Shown in pieces: positions 17,423 through 27,069 of a stretch of DNA of 64,000 nucleotides (position 1 is the first letter of the stretch; the number at the start of each line of letters is the position of its first letter). The stretch is from Curvibacter sp. PAE-UM. Lineage in GTDB: Bacteria > Pseudomonadota > Gammaproteobacteria > Burkholderiales > Burkholderiaceae_C. The stretch spans positions 124,001-188,000 of the forward strand of contig NZ_KQ483358.1 of the NCBI RefSeq assembly GCF_001432305.1. The letters are read 5' to 3'. Below the pieces are notes generated by a model that saw nothing but the letters and a program-made list of their open reading frames with translations, was not told the origin of the DNA and made no database searches. The position numbers and the translations under genes were made by a program.

Positions 17423-18592
17423 TCAACGCGCCTGCTGCGGCAGAAAGATGAAACGCTGCCAGGCAATCGCCTGCCGCTCTTCGGTGTAACTCACCCACAA
17501 GCTGTCGTCGGCCCAGGCCATGGAGGGGTAGGAGTACTCACTGCGCTCGCCCCCCTGGGCCAGCAACTCCAGCTGGGTCCAGTGCAGGCCGTCACGTGAA
17601 TGGCTCAATGCCAGCTGCGCGCGGGATTCGGCACGCGGGTTGTGCGCCAGGAACATCAGACCGGGTTGCAGGCTCAGGCCCGCCACCGAAGCGTCGGGGT
17701 TGGGCATGCCTGGGTCGGGCAGGTCCTGCCAGTGCAATCCGCCGTCTTTGGTTTGCACCGCACGCAATTGCCGCTGCGCACGGTTGTCACGCAGCAGGGC
17801 AAGCCACTCGGTCTCACTGCGCGCCAGCAGTGTGGGCTGCAGCAGGTCACGGCGTTGTGACATGCGTACCATGCCGCGGAACTCGCCCGCCGCATCGAAA
17901 CGCAGCGCCACCGGGTACTTGATGCCGAGTTCGAAATAAACCGGCAGCACCATGCCGCCATCGGCCAGCGGCAGCGGCATGGCGCGTACCAGGTGGCTGG
18001 TATTCCACAGCCAGGACAGCGGCAGCACGCGCAACGGCTGGAACGGCTCCTGTGGTCCATCCTGGCGCAGGTGCAGGATGCGGCCGGCCGCCCAGCCGCC
18101 CAGGCCGGTGGCCACGACAAAGAGATGTGTGCGGCCCTGCGCATCACGCCAGGCCACCGGATTGCCTATGCGACGCAGGCCGAAACCCAGCTGCGCGCCC
18201 GCAAGATGACGGTTCACCACATAGCTGGCCGGGCTCCATTGCTGGGTCGCCCGGTCGAACTGGGCACTGGCGATCTGCACATCGGGACCGCTCTCACGCG
18301 AACCGGCAAACCAGTAGGCCTGCAAAACAGCCGGATGCTGCGAGGGCATGGCCAGCAAGGTGCTGGCATGCGCCGCCGGGGCATGGGCCGGCATCGGGAT
18401 GCGGCCGGCGGCCTGCAGCACCGGGGTGGCGCCGGGTGGCAATGAGCTTGCAGGCCATGTGGCCAGCGGGGCCAGCGGTTCAGCCGGGCGTAACCACAGG
18501 TCCAGACCCACCAGACCCACGCACAGGGCCAGACCTGCAATCCAGCTCCAGAGGCCACGGCACATGCACCCAGGGTTTGTCAGTGTGGTCAC
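17423..18592 (-). CDS. Membrane-anchored sialidase/BNR-repeat-like protein
   Basis: 389 residues: a single N-terminal membrane segment (GLWSWIAGLALCVGLVGLDLWL) followed by a periplasmic beta-propeller-like domain. Asp-box-like repeats are visible (TKDGGLHWQDL and SRDGLHWTQLEL). The layout resembles the exo-alpha-sialidase superfamily, but I cannot confirm the arginine triad that binds the carboxylate of sialic acid, so the enzyme activity is open. GTG start at 18592; ATG at 18565 is an alternative. It forms a two-gene unit with the downstream membrane protein and lies between a glycosyltransferase block and groESL. Substrate unknown. Confidence 0.62.
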   Translation of the reverse strand: MTTLTNPGCMCRGLWSWIAGLALCVGLVGLDLWLRPAEPLAPLATWPASSLPPGATPVLQAAGRIPMPAHAPAAHASTLLAMPSQHPAVLQAYWFAGSRESGPDVQIASAQFDRATQQWSPASYVVNRHLAGAQLGFGLRRIGNPVAWRDAQGRTHLFVVATGLGGWAAGRILHLRQDGPQEPFQPLRVLPLSWLWNTSHLVRAMPLPLADGGMVLPVYFELGIKYPVALRFDAAGEFRGMVRMSQRRDLLQPTLLARSETEWLALLRDNRAQRQLRAVQTKDGGLHWQDLPDPGMPNPDASVAGLSLQPGLMFLAHNPRAESRAQLALSHSRDGLHWTQLELLAQGGERSEYSYPSMAWADDSLWVSYTEERQAIAWQRFIFLPQQAR

Positions 18593-18705
18593 GAAAGATG
18601 CAGGAATGGAGCGTTAAGGACGAAAAGCAGGCCCCGTGCAGTGTAGCGAATCAAGCCACAGCCTCGCCGCTGGTGCCTACGGCGCCTTCAAAGTACCCTT
18701 CCCGG

Positions 18706-18734
18706 CTTGAAAGAAGGCAAAAAAGCCTTATGAT
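18706..18734 (+). promoter_or_regulatory. Candidate sigma-32 heat-shock promoter of groESL
   Basis: CTTGAA at 18706-18711 matches the sigma-32 -35 element exactly. About 14 bp downstream, CCTTATGAT (18726-18734) is a partial match to the -10 consensus CCCCATnT. The CIRCE operator begins at the end of this -10, so repressor binding would block the same promoter. The -10 match is weak, so a vegetative promoter cannot be excluded. Confidence 0.55.
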
Positions 18735-18760
18735 TGGCACTCTCTGGATTCGAGTGCTAA
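18734..18760 (+). promoter_or_regulatory. CIRCE operator (HrcA binding site)
   Basis: TTGGCACTC (18734-18742), 9-bp spacer, GAGTGCTAA (18752-18760). This is the CIRCE inverted repeat TTAGCACTC-N9-GAGTGCTAA with one mismatch in the left arm. HrcA binds CIRCE and represses groESL, and GroEL activity in turn supports HrcA. The site is 90 bp upstream of groES. Confidence 0.93.
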
Positions 18761-18849
18761 CAACCTGAATCCTAGACTAGGTTAATGAGCACCAACTTTA
18801 TGGTGCTTTCTCATTTCAAACCCCTGTTTCAAACTCAAGGAGATTCCTG

Positions 18850-19140
18850 ATGAAACTGCGTCCTCTGGCCGATCGCGTGATTGTCAAGCGCGTTGAAAAC
18901 GAAACCAAGACCGCCTCCGGCATCGTCATCCCCGACAGCGCCGCCGAGAAGCCCGACCAGGGCGAAGTCCTGGCGGTGGGTCCCGGCCGCAAGAACGACA
19001 AGGGCGAGATCGTCGCCATGAACGTCAAGGTCGGCGACCGCGTCCTGTTCGGCAAGTACAGCGGCCAGACCGTCAAGGTCGGCGGCGACGAACTGCTGGT
19101 CATGAAAGAAGAAGACCTGTTTGCTGTTGTCGAGAAGTAA
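18850..19140 (+). CDS. groES: Co-chaperonin GroES
   Basis: 96 residues, normal length. It starts [14 protein letters not shown] and has the mobile loop [16 protein letters not shown] that docks onto GroEL. The heptameric lid closes the GroEL chamber. AAGGAG precedes the ATG at 18850. It forms an operon with groEL (60-bp gap) behind a sigma-32-like promoter and a CIRCE operator. Confidence 0.98.
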   Translation: MKLRPLADRVIVKRVENETKTASGIVIPDSAAEKPDQGEVLAVGPGRKNDKGEIVAMNVKVGDRVLFGKYSGQTVKVGGDELLVMKEEDLFAVVEK

Positions 19141-19170
19141 ATCGCAACGCGATTGATCCATCCGACTTAA

Positions 19171-20853
<1,683 letters not shown>

Positions 20854-20986
20854 GTGCTCCTTGCCTGAGGGCACATGGCGGCGTTGCAAACGCTTGCCGT
20901 GCTTGTGAAGCACTGTCAGCGCGTTTGCGCCTTGCCCTGTGCCCTCATGCTGCGTCGACGAGCCTCACCGCTCTCGAACAGAAAAC

Positions 20987-21022
20987 AAAAAACCCGCAGT
21001 GCTAGCACGCTGCGGGTTTTTT
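20987..21022. terminator. Bidirectional terminator between groEL and pgi
   Basis: AAAAAACCCGCAG (20987-20999) pairs with CTGCGGGTTTTTT (21010-21022) around a 10-nt loop. The A-run on one side and the T-run on the other allow termination from both directions, as expected between convergent genes. Confidence 0.92.
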
Positions 21023-21055
21023 CATTCTCCCTCTCCCCCTGGGTGAGGGCCGCGC

Positions 21056-22615
21056 TCAGTCCCGCAATCTTTTGAGCAGGCCGGCGGTGGAAGCGTCCAG
21101 GCCGGTGGCATCCCCGCTGCTCAGACGCGGCTCGATGGCCTTGGCCAGCACCTTGCCGAGCTCCACACCCCACTGGTCGAAGCTGTTGATGCCCCAGAGC
21201 GACCCCGCCACGAACACGCGGTGTTCGTACAGCGCGATCAGCGCGCCCAGGCTGGCCGGCGTCAGCTCTTCCAGGACCAGGAAAGTACTGGGCCGGTTGC
21301 CCGGCATGTGACGGTGGCCACCCATGTCGTCCTGCCCCAGCATCAGCGCCTGGGCCTGGGCCAGGCCGTTGGCCAGCAGCTTGTGGTGGTGCTCGGGCAG
21401 GTCGTGCGCGACCTTCTTCACGGCGATGAACTCGACCGGGATCACGTCGCTGCCCTGGTGCAGCATCTGGAAATAGGCGTGCTGCCCGTTCGCCGCCGGC
21501 TCGCCCCAGATCACGGCTGACGTGGCGTAAGGCAGGGCCTGCCCGGCCTCATCGACACGCTTGCCGTTGCTCTCCATCTCCAGCTGCTGCAGATAAGCCT
21601 GCATACGACGCAAGCCGCTGTGATAAGGCGCCACGCTACGGCTGCCGAAACCGTGGAAATTGCGGTACCAGACATCGAGCAGGGCCAGCTGCACTGGCAG
21701 ATTTCGCTCCAGCGGCGCGGTACGGAAATGCTCGTCCATGGCGTGCGCACCGGCCAGCAGTTCGCGGAAGCGCTGCGGGCCGACGGCAATGGCAATTGGC
21801 AAACCGATCGCCGACCACATGGAATAGCGCCCGCCCACCCAGTCCCAGAAACCGAAAGTGGTGCTGATGCCGAACTCGGCCGCCGCCTGCACATTGCTGG
21901 TCAGCGCGCAGAAGTGACGCGCCACATCACGCCCGCCCTGCGCTTCGAACCAGGCCTTGGCGGAGCGGGCATTGGTCATGGTCTCCAGTGTCGTAAAGGA
22001 CTTGGACGCCACCAGGAACAAGGTGTTCTCAGGCCGCACCTGGCGCAACACGCTGCTGAGTTCATGCCCGTCGACGCTGGAGACAAAGTGGTAGCGCTTG
22101 CCATGATCGACGAACTCGTCCAGTGCCAGTACCGCCATCTGGGGCCCCAGGTCGGAGCCACCAATGCCGATGTTCACCACATCGGTAATGGCCGCATCCT
22201 CACGCACGGCCTGAACGTAAGTCAGCATGGCGTTCAGCACGTCATGTACTTCATGCAGCTCGCCCTGTACGTACGGTGTGAGCTGGCTGGTGGCGGCTCC
22301 GCCGGGGTGGCGCAGCAAGCAATGCAGGGCGGCCCGGCCCTCCGTGCTGTTCACAGGCTCGCCGCGGAGCATGGCATCACGGTGCTGCTCCATCCCGCAC
22401 TGGCGTGCCAGCTCGGTCAGTTGGGCCTGGATCGCGGTGGTGATCAGGTTCTTGGAGAGATCGGCGAACACATGGGGTGCCTGCAGGCTCAAACGCTCGA
22501 AGCGTCCCTCATCCGTGGAAAAGGCCTGCCGCAGATCCAGGGACCGGCCCTGGGCCTCGTACAAGGCACGCAAGGCCGGCCAGGCCGGCGTGCGGTCGCA
22601 TCGGGTGCGTGTCAT
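21056..22615 (-). CDS. pgi: Glucose-6-phosphate isomerase
   Basis: 519 residues. It interconverts glucose 6-phosphate and fructose 6-phosphate. Phosphate-binding NIGIGGSDLGPQM, then SKSFTTLETMTNA, GGRYSMWSAIGLP and the C-terminal signature INSFDQWGVELGKVLA are in order. The start overlaps the stop of tal by one base (TGATG at 22613-22617), so the two sugar-phosphate genes are translated together. A candidate HexR operator lies before tal. Confidence 0.97.
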   Translation of the reverse strand: MTRTRCDRTPAWPALRALYEAQGRSLDLRQAFSTDEGRFERLSLQAPHVFADLSKNLITTAIQAQLTELARQCGMEQHRDAMLRGEPVNSTEGRAALHCLLRHPGGAATSQLTPYVQGELHEVHDVLNAMLTYVQAVREDAAITDVVNIGIGGSDLGPQMAVLALDEFVDHGKRYHFVSSVDGHELSSVLRQVRPENTLFLVASKSFTTLETMTNARSAKAWFEAQGGRDVARHFCALTSNVQAAAEFGISTTFGFWDWVGGRYSMWSAIGLPIAIAVGPQRFRELLAGAHAMDEHFRTAPLERNLPVQLALLDVWYRNFHGFGSRSVAPYHSGLRRMQAYLQQLEMESNGKRVDEAGQALPYATSAVIWGEPAANGQHAYFQMLHQGSDVIPVEFIAVKKVAHDLPEHHHKLLANGLAQAQALMLGQDDMGGHRHMPGNRPSTFLVLEELTPASLGALIALYEHRVFVAGSLWGINSFDQWGVELGKVLAKAIEPRLSSGDATGLDASTAGLLKRLRD

Positions 22616-23562
22616 CAGGCAGAGCGTATCAGTTGCTCGAGCTTCACCGTGTCGGCAGCAAAGGCACGTATGCCTTCGGCCAGTTTTTCGGTGGCCATGG
22701 CGTCTTCGTTGAGGGCATAACGGAAGCTCGTCTCGTCATACTGCACGGCCGGCAGGTCCAGTGCGCGTGCAGTTTCGGGCTCCAGGGCACGCTTGATCGG
22801 CGCCTCGCTGCCCGCCAGCTGCGCCAGCAGTTCGGGCGAAATGGTCAGCAGGTCACAACCCGCCAGCGCCACGATCTGGCCCACGTTGCGAAAACTCGCC
22901 CCCATGACCTCGGTGCTGATGCCATGGCATTTGTAATGCTTGTAGATGGCGTGGACGGATTTCACACCCGGGTCGTTGACACCGCTGTTGGCCACCTCGT
23001 CCCAGGTGTTGCCAGCGGCTTTCTTGTACCAGTCGTAAATGCGGCCCACGAAGGGCGAAATCAGCTGCACCTTCGCCTGCCCGCAGGCCACGGCCTGGCA
23101 AAAGGAAAACAGGAGCGTGAGATTGGTATGGATGCCGCGCTTCTCCAGCAACGCGGCCGCCTGGATGCCCTCCCACGTGGCAGCGATCTTGATCAACACG
23201 CGGTCGATATGGATGCCCTGGGCCTGGTACAGCTCGATGATGCGCTCGGCGCGCGCCACCGTGGCCTGCGTGTCGAAGCTCAGGCGGGCATCGACTTCGG
23301 TCGAAACGCGTCCCGGGATGAGCGCGAGGATCTCGCAACCGAAGCGCACCAGCAAGCGGTCGATGATTTCGTCCAGCGCCCGGCCGCGGAACTGGTCCAC
23401 GGCCTGCTGCAGCAAGGGCTGGTAATCGGGCTTTTGCACTGCCTTGAGGATGAGCGAAGGATTGGTCGTCGCGTCTTGCGGTTTGACAGCCGCCAGCTGG
23501 TGGAAATCGCCCGTATCGGCCACCACGGTGGTGAACTGGCGCAGCGCATCGAGTTGGTTCAT
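22615..23562 (-). CDS. tal: Transaldolase
   Basis: 315 residues, class I transaldolase B type. Schiff-base lysine is K125 in [21 protein letters not shown] near residue 30 and [11 protein letters not shown] are conserved. It moves a dihydroxyacetone unit between sedoheptulose 7-phosphate and glyceraldehyde 3-phosphate in the pentose phosphate pathway. It is the promoter-proximal gene of tal-pgi and is divergent from a RpiR/HexR-type regulator; a HexR-like site sits 17 bp upstream of its start. Confidence 0.97.
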   Translation of the reverse strand: MNQLDALRQFTTVVADTGDFHQLAAVKPQDATTNPSLILKAVQKPDYQPLLQQAVDQFRGRALDEIIDRLLVRFGCEILALIPGRVSTEVDARLSFDTQATVARAERIIELYQAQGIHIDRVLIKIAATWEGIQAAALLEKRGIHTNLTLLFSFCQAVACGQAKVQLISPFVGRIYDWYKKAAGNTWDEVANSGVNDPGVKSVHAIYKHYKCHGISTEVMGASFRNVGQIVALAGCDLLTISPELLAQLAGSEAPIKRALEPETARALDLPAVQYDETSFRYALNEDAMATEKLAEGIRAFAADTVKLEQLIRSA

Positions 23563-23578
23563 GGGTTTGAATTATGAG

Positions 23579-23593
23579 TGAAATAAAATTACG
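23579..23593. promoter_or_regulatory. Candidate HexR operator between tal and the RpiR-family gene
   Basis: TGAAATAAAATTACG matches the HexR consensus described in gammaproteobacteria, TGTAATTAAATTACA, at 12 of 15 positions. It is 17 bp upstream of tal and 144 bp upstream of the divergent regulator, so one site could serve both. Consensus variation in betaproteobacteria makes this a moderate call. Confidence 0.5.
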
Positions 23594-23633
23594 CTTTTTC
23601 GAAAATCCATGTAACCTGCATATCTCACCCCAT

Positions 23634-23703
23634 CCGTTCGGACTGAGCTTGTCGAAGTCCTGGTTTTGCTGGCGCTGCGCTTCGACAGGCTCAGCGCGAA
23701 CGG
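23634..23703. repeat. Palindromic intergenic repeat (GTTCG..CTGAGC..GTCGAAG type)
   Basis: Two 24-bp arms, 23634-23657 and 23680-23703, are inverted copies with three mismatches, separated by 22 bp. The arm core, CTGAGCNTGTCGAAG flanked by CCGTTCG, is a dispersed intergenic repeat I have seen in many proteobacterial genomes. Transcribed, it would fold into a long hairpin in front of the regulator gene. No second copy was noticed in this window. Confidence 0.75.
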
Positions 23704-23736
23704 GGTTGCAGTACCAGACGCACTATTGGAGACCTC

Positions 23737-24585
23737 ATGCTCGACCGCATTCGCGCTTCGCTCCCCTCGCTGGCTCCGGCCGAACAGCGCGTGGGCCAGC
23801 TTGTCCTGGCCGATCCGCGCGCCTTTGCCAACCTGCCCGTCAGCGAACTGGCCGACCGCTCGCACGTGAGCAAACCCACCGTGGTGCGTTTTTGCCGCAG
23901 CATGGGCTACGACGGCCTCTCCGACTTCAAGCTCAAGCTGGCCGGTACCGTCAGCGAAGGCGTGCCCTTCATCCACCGCAGCGTGGACGTGGACGACAAG
24001 ACCAGCGACGTGGTGGTCAAGGTGATCGACAACACGGTATCGGCCTTTCTCAAGTACCGCAACAACGCCAGCACCGCAGCGATCGACAAGGCTGTGGCCG
24101 TGCTGGCCGCCACCTACAAGACCGGCAAGCGCATCGAGTTCATCGGCGCGGGCAACTCGGGCATCGTGGCGCTGGACGCGCAGCACAAATTCTTCCGGCT
24201 GGGCGTGAACACCGTGGCCTACAGCGATGGCCACATGCAGGTCATGAGCGCCTCGCTCATGGGCCCGGGTGACTGCATGGTGATCATCTCCAACTCGGGC
24301 CGCACCCGCGACCTGATGGATGCCTGCGATATCGCGCGCAAGAACGGCGCCACCACCATCGTCATCACGACCAGCGGCTCGCCGCTGGCCCTGGCCGGCC
24401 ACATCCACCTGGCCGCCGACCACCCCGAAGGGTATGACCGCTACAGCCCCATGGTCTCGCGCCTGCTGCACCTGATGATCGTGGACATCCTGGCCACCTG
24501 CGTGGCGTTGCGCATCGGCGGCAACCGCCTGCAGCCCATGCTCAAGGAAATGAAAAACAACCTGCGCAACAAACGCTACGCCTGA
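23737..24585 (+). CDS. MurR/RpiR-family transcriptional regulator, probable HexR
   Basis: 282 residues. An N-terminal RpiR helix-turn-helix (about 1-75: NLPVSELADRSHVSKPTVVRFCRSMG) precedes a SIS sugar-phosphate-binding domain (about 125-255: IEFIGAGNSGIVALDAQHKF, ISNSGRTRDL). HexR proteins of this build respond to 2-keto-3-deoxy-6-phosphogluconate and control central sugar metabolism. Position opposite tal-pgi and the HexR-like sequence between the genes support that identity. Other RpiR members sense other sugar phosphates, so the symbol is withheld. Confidence 0.8.
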   Translation: MLDRIRASLPSLAPAEQRVGQLVLADPRAFANLPVSELADRSHVSKPTVVRFCRSMGYDGLSDFKLKLAGTVSEGVPFIHRSVDVDDKTSDVVVKVIDNTVSAFLKYRNNASTAAIDKAVAVLAATYKTGKRIEFIGAGNSGIVALDAQHKFFRLGVNTVAYSDGHMQVMSASLMGPGDCMVIISNSGRTRDLMDACDIARKNGATTIVITTSGSPLALAGHIHLAADHPEGYDRYSPMVSRLLHLMIVDILATCVALRIGGNRLQPMLKEMKNNLRNKRYA

Positions 24586-24609
24586 GACGCAGCCCGCCCC
24601 ATTGGCACC

Positions 24610-25398
24610 CTAGGGATGGCGCGCCAGCAAGGCACCATCCAGTTCCACCGGGCCGTACCAGGCGCGGGCTTGTGATTGTGTGTTGTCGCTGTCGGTCATG
24701 ATGGCCACGCCGATCAGCCGGCCGGGCTCTTCGCCAAACACCTGGCGGTAATCGGCGCGTATATCGCGCTCATAGTCCAGCCACTGGTTCAGTCGTGCCG
24801 GGCCGGATTCCACCACCAGCTTGCGGATGCGCTCGGTACGCGGGTTGGTGATGACGCTGCCGGCTTCGCGTGTCGGGCACCAGACATACATCAGCGTCGC
24901 GTAGGGCAGCGGTTCGCCCGTCATCAACTGGACCAGTTCGGACAGCATGCTGTCGCGCAGCGAGAATTGTGCGCGGTCGCCATCAAAGCTCAAGACCACA
25001 CGCACCACGGAATCCGCCCTGTCACGCCGCGCCAGGTCCGCCGTCGGCATCAAGGCCGGTACTCGCCACGAAAAACGGATCTGCCCCAGATCCTCAGGCG
25101 CGATACCCAGCTTGCGCCGCAAGAGACTGGCCGAGGACAGGGCCTGCACTTCCATGGCCTCCCGCCCGGCAACGTGTACGGGCAGATAAGCCGTGGCCGC
25201 CTTGCCAGGCAGTGACATGTGCTGCCAGCCATGAAAGGCCGGCGCCTCACTTGAGGCCCGCTCAAACGATGTTGTCGTTGAACTGCAGGCCGTCAAGCCA
25301 AGCAGCATCACGGCCATTGCACCAAAAGCAGGAAATACCCCCAGGGCGCCCACCCCCCGTCGGCATTTCCATCGCATCACAAGCTGAGTTCTATTCAT
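24610..25398 (-). CDS. DUF3047 domain lipoprotein
   Basis: 262 residues. The signal segment GAMAVMLLGLTACSSTTT contains the lipobox LTAC, so the mature protein is probably lipid-anchored. The rest looks like the DUF3047 family: QIRFSWRVPALMPTADLARRDRADS, a YVWCPTREAGSVI segment and a C-terminal GVAIMTDSDNTQSQARAWYGPVEL. These proteins resemble a beta-sandwich but have no known function. Start taken at 25398; the frame reaches 25416. It lies downstream of the porin on the same strand, separated by a terminator, and converges on the RpiR gene. Confidence 0.75.
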   Translation of the reverse strand: MNRTQLVMRWKCRRGVGALGVFPAFGAMAVMLLGLTACSSTTTSFERASSEAPAFHGWQHMSLPGKAATAYLPVHVAGREAMEVQALSSASLLRRKLGIAPEDLGQIRFSWRVPALMPTADLARRDRADSVVRVVLSFDGDRAQFSLRDSMLSELVQLMTGEPLPYATLMYVWCPTREAGSVITNPRTERIRKLVVESGPARLNQWLDYERDIRADYRQVFGEEPGRLIGVAIMTDSDNTQSQARAWYGPVELDGALLARHP

Positions 25399-25416
25399 TG
25401 AAAACAACCATTCCAT

Positions 25417-25452
25417 AAAAAAACCCCGCCACGTTGCCGCGGCAGGGTTTTT
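25417..25452 (-). terminator. Terminator downstream of the porin gene
   Basis: On the minus strand AAAAACCCTGCC is followed after a GC-rich loop by GGCGGGGTTTTTTT. It lies 37 bp after the porin stop codon and before the DUF3047 gene, so the porin mRNA should end here. Confidence 0.85.
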
Positions 25453-25488
25453 AGTTCTTATCGTCAGCTGGCTTGCGCCAGCGTCAGA

Positions 25489-26511
25489 TCAGAAGTTGTG
25501 GCGCACGCCGACCAGGTACTCGCTGCCGGTCTTGATTTGAGCGGCGGTCGTGGCGTTGTCAGCCTTCTCGCTCACATAACGCACATAGGTCGACGTACGC
25601 TTGCTCAGAGCGTAGTTCAGGCCAATGGCCATCATCGTCTTGTCCAGATCGGCCACAGCCTTGTCGTCCACCTTCACCAGGTGAGCGGACAGGGTCAGAG
25701 CGGGCGACAGGGGCACGTCCACGGCTGCACCGTAGCCGGAGTCATCGATGCCAGCGCTGTCTTGCTTGCGCTGATGACCACCCAAGGTGGCCTTGGCCAC
25801 GCCGAAGTTGTAGGAACCGTAGTAGCTGGTCAGGCCCAGCTCGCTGGCCGCGCCGGCAGCGGCGACGGTGTAGCGGGTCACGCCGGCAGCGATGGGGCCG
25901 TTGGCATAGAAGGCACCGAGGTCGGTGGTGGCACCGGTTTCGGCGATACCAGCCTCAGTCTTGGCGCCGGGAGCGTAGTCCAGCTGAGCGCTGAAACCGG
26001 AGAAGTTCGGCGTGGTGTACAGCAGGGAACCAGCGGTACGGGTCACGGACTGGCCCATGACGGAGCCGCCCGACGAGGTGGCGATGTTAGCCGAGGTAGC
26101 CACGCCAACACGGCCGCCGTCCTTGGTGCCGAAAGCGGAACGCGAACCCTGGACCGTCAGGGTCGGGGAGTTGGGCATACCAGCCTTGATGGAGCCGAAG
26201 GCGCCTTCCAGACCGACAAACAGCTGACCGCCACCGATGGGGCCTTGAGCAGTCTTGTTGGAGGGGTCGAAGTCAAATTCGGCATTGAAGATGGCCTTCA
26301 GACCGCCGCCGAGGTCTTCGGTGCCGATCAGGGTGAAGTTGGACGTGCCCGAACCGTTCTGGCCGATGGCGTTCTGGCCACCGGAGGTGCCGTTGCCGTA
26401 ATCAACGGTGGTCGAACGGTAGGTGGCGTCCACGGTACCGATCACGGTCACGTTCTGGGCGAAAGCGGTGGTGGCAGCCAGGGCGGCCACGGCAATCAGG
26501 GTCTTTTTCAT
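25489..26511 (-). CDS. Trimeric outer membrane porin (Omp32-like, betaproteobacterial)
   Basis: 340 residues. Signal peptide MKKTLIAVAALAATTAFA, then QNVTVIGTVDATYRST, the typical first strand of Burkholderiales porins. Alternating hydrophobic strands and Gly/Ser/Thr-rich loops continue to the C-terminal phenylalanine (LVGVRHNF), which is needed for Bam-dependent assembly. It forms a 16-stranded, usually anion-selective channel in Omp32 relatives. GGAGA lies just before the start at 26511, although the frame is open further up. The mRNA has a long folded leader and a terminator directly after the gene, so it is probably monocistronic. Confidence 0.93.
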   Translation of the reverse strand: MKKTLIAVAALAATTAFAQNVTVIGTVDATYRSTTVDYGNGTSGGQNAIGQNGSGTSNFTLIGTEDLGGGLKAIFNAEFDFDPSNKTAQGPIGGGQLFVGLEGAFGSIKAGMPNSPTLTVQGSRSAFGTKDGGRVGVATSANIATSSGGSVMGQSVTRTAGSLLYTTPNFSGFSAQLDYAPGAKTEAGIAETGATTDLGAFYANGPIAAGVTRYTVAAAGAASELGLTSYYGSYNFGVAKATLGGHQRKQDSAGIDDSGYGAAVDVPLSPALTLSAHLVKVDDKAVADLDKTMMAIGLNYALSKRTSTYVRYVSEKADNATTAAQIKTGSEYLVGVRHNF

Positions 26512-26700
26512 GTTGAAAGTTCTCCAAAGGTTTAACAAGGGGTCCCGAAGGGAGTTTCCGGATCCCCGGGCCAACCTCCTCTAGCAAGGAAGTTGGATGT
26601 ATTGCACCAGAGCCCGGTAGCCGGGTCAAAGGAAAACCCCGGAGTCCTCCCGATTCGCACCGGGTTTCGTTGTGACCCTGCAACAATGCACAAACAACAG
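26512..26700 (-). promoter_or_regulatory. Long structured 5' leader of the porin mRNA
   Basis: This non-coding stretch is dense in stems. A 10-bp stem with one G-U pair lies at 26571-26596 (CCAACTTCCT with AGGAGGTTGG on the minus strand). CCCGG-cta-CCGGG lies at 26613-26625. GGGG/CCCC arms around 26540-26568 can fold just before the ribosome site. Porin leaders are common targets of small RNAs and RNA chaperones, but no specific regulator can be named. No convincing promoter was found at its 5' end. Confidence 0.4.
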
Positions 26701-26735
26701 GCAATGCGACTGAGGTCCGGCCGCCCCCCCACACA

Positions 26736-26759
26736 ATAAGCTCTAAAATAAGAGCTTAT
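26736..26759 (+). promoter_or_regulatory. Operator/promoter of the Phd-family antitoxin gene
   Basis: ATAAGCTCT (26736-26744) and AGAGCTTAT (26751-26759) form a perfect 9-bp inverted repeat with a 6-bp spacer, overlapping a -10-like TAAAAT (26744-26749) and ending 13 bp before the ATG. Phd/YefM antitoxins bind such palindromes over their own promoters, so this is a likely autoregulatory site. Confidence 0.7.
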
Positions 26760-26772
26760 AAAAGAGCCATCT

Positions 26773-27051
26773 ATGCAGACCTTGCTGGTTGATCGGGCCG
26801 TGAGCATGTCCCAATTCAAGAAGAACCCGGCCGCCGTACTGCGCCAGGCCGAAGGCCGTCCGGTGGCCGTGCTGAACCACAACCGGGTCGGGTTCTACTT
26901 GCTGGAGCCCCCCCTGCTCGAAGCCGTGCTGGAAGAGCTGGGCCGGCTGCGTCATGTCGCCGCCCAAGCCGACGGGGCCCCGCCAGAGGCAACACCCTAC
27001 CGACAGCTGATCGAAGCCTTGTTGAGCCAGGCCAAGGCAGCCCGTGGCTGA
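26773..27051 (+). CDS. Phd/YefM-family antitoxin, without an adjacent toxin
   Basis: 92 residues. The first 50 residues (VDRAVSMSQFKKNPAAVLRQAEGRPVAVLNHNRVGFYLL) have the Phd/YefM/StbD DNA-binding fold: a beta strand, the helix SQFKKNPAAVL and then the strand VAVLNHNR. The C-terminal part, PYRQLIEALLSQAK, would normally wrap a toxin. No Doc, YoeB/RelE or other toxin gene follows; coq7 begins 18 bp downstream on the same strand and may be co-transcribed. It may be a solitary regulator or the remnant of a toxin-antitoxin pair. Confidence 0.8.
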   Translation: MQTLLVDRAVSMSQFKKNPAAVLRQAEGRPVAVLNHNRVGFYLLEPPLLEAVLEELGRLRHVAAQADGAPPEATPYRQLIEALLSQAKAARG

Positions 27052-27069
27052 ATTCAGGACAATCCAGCC

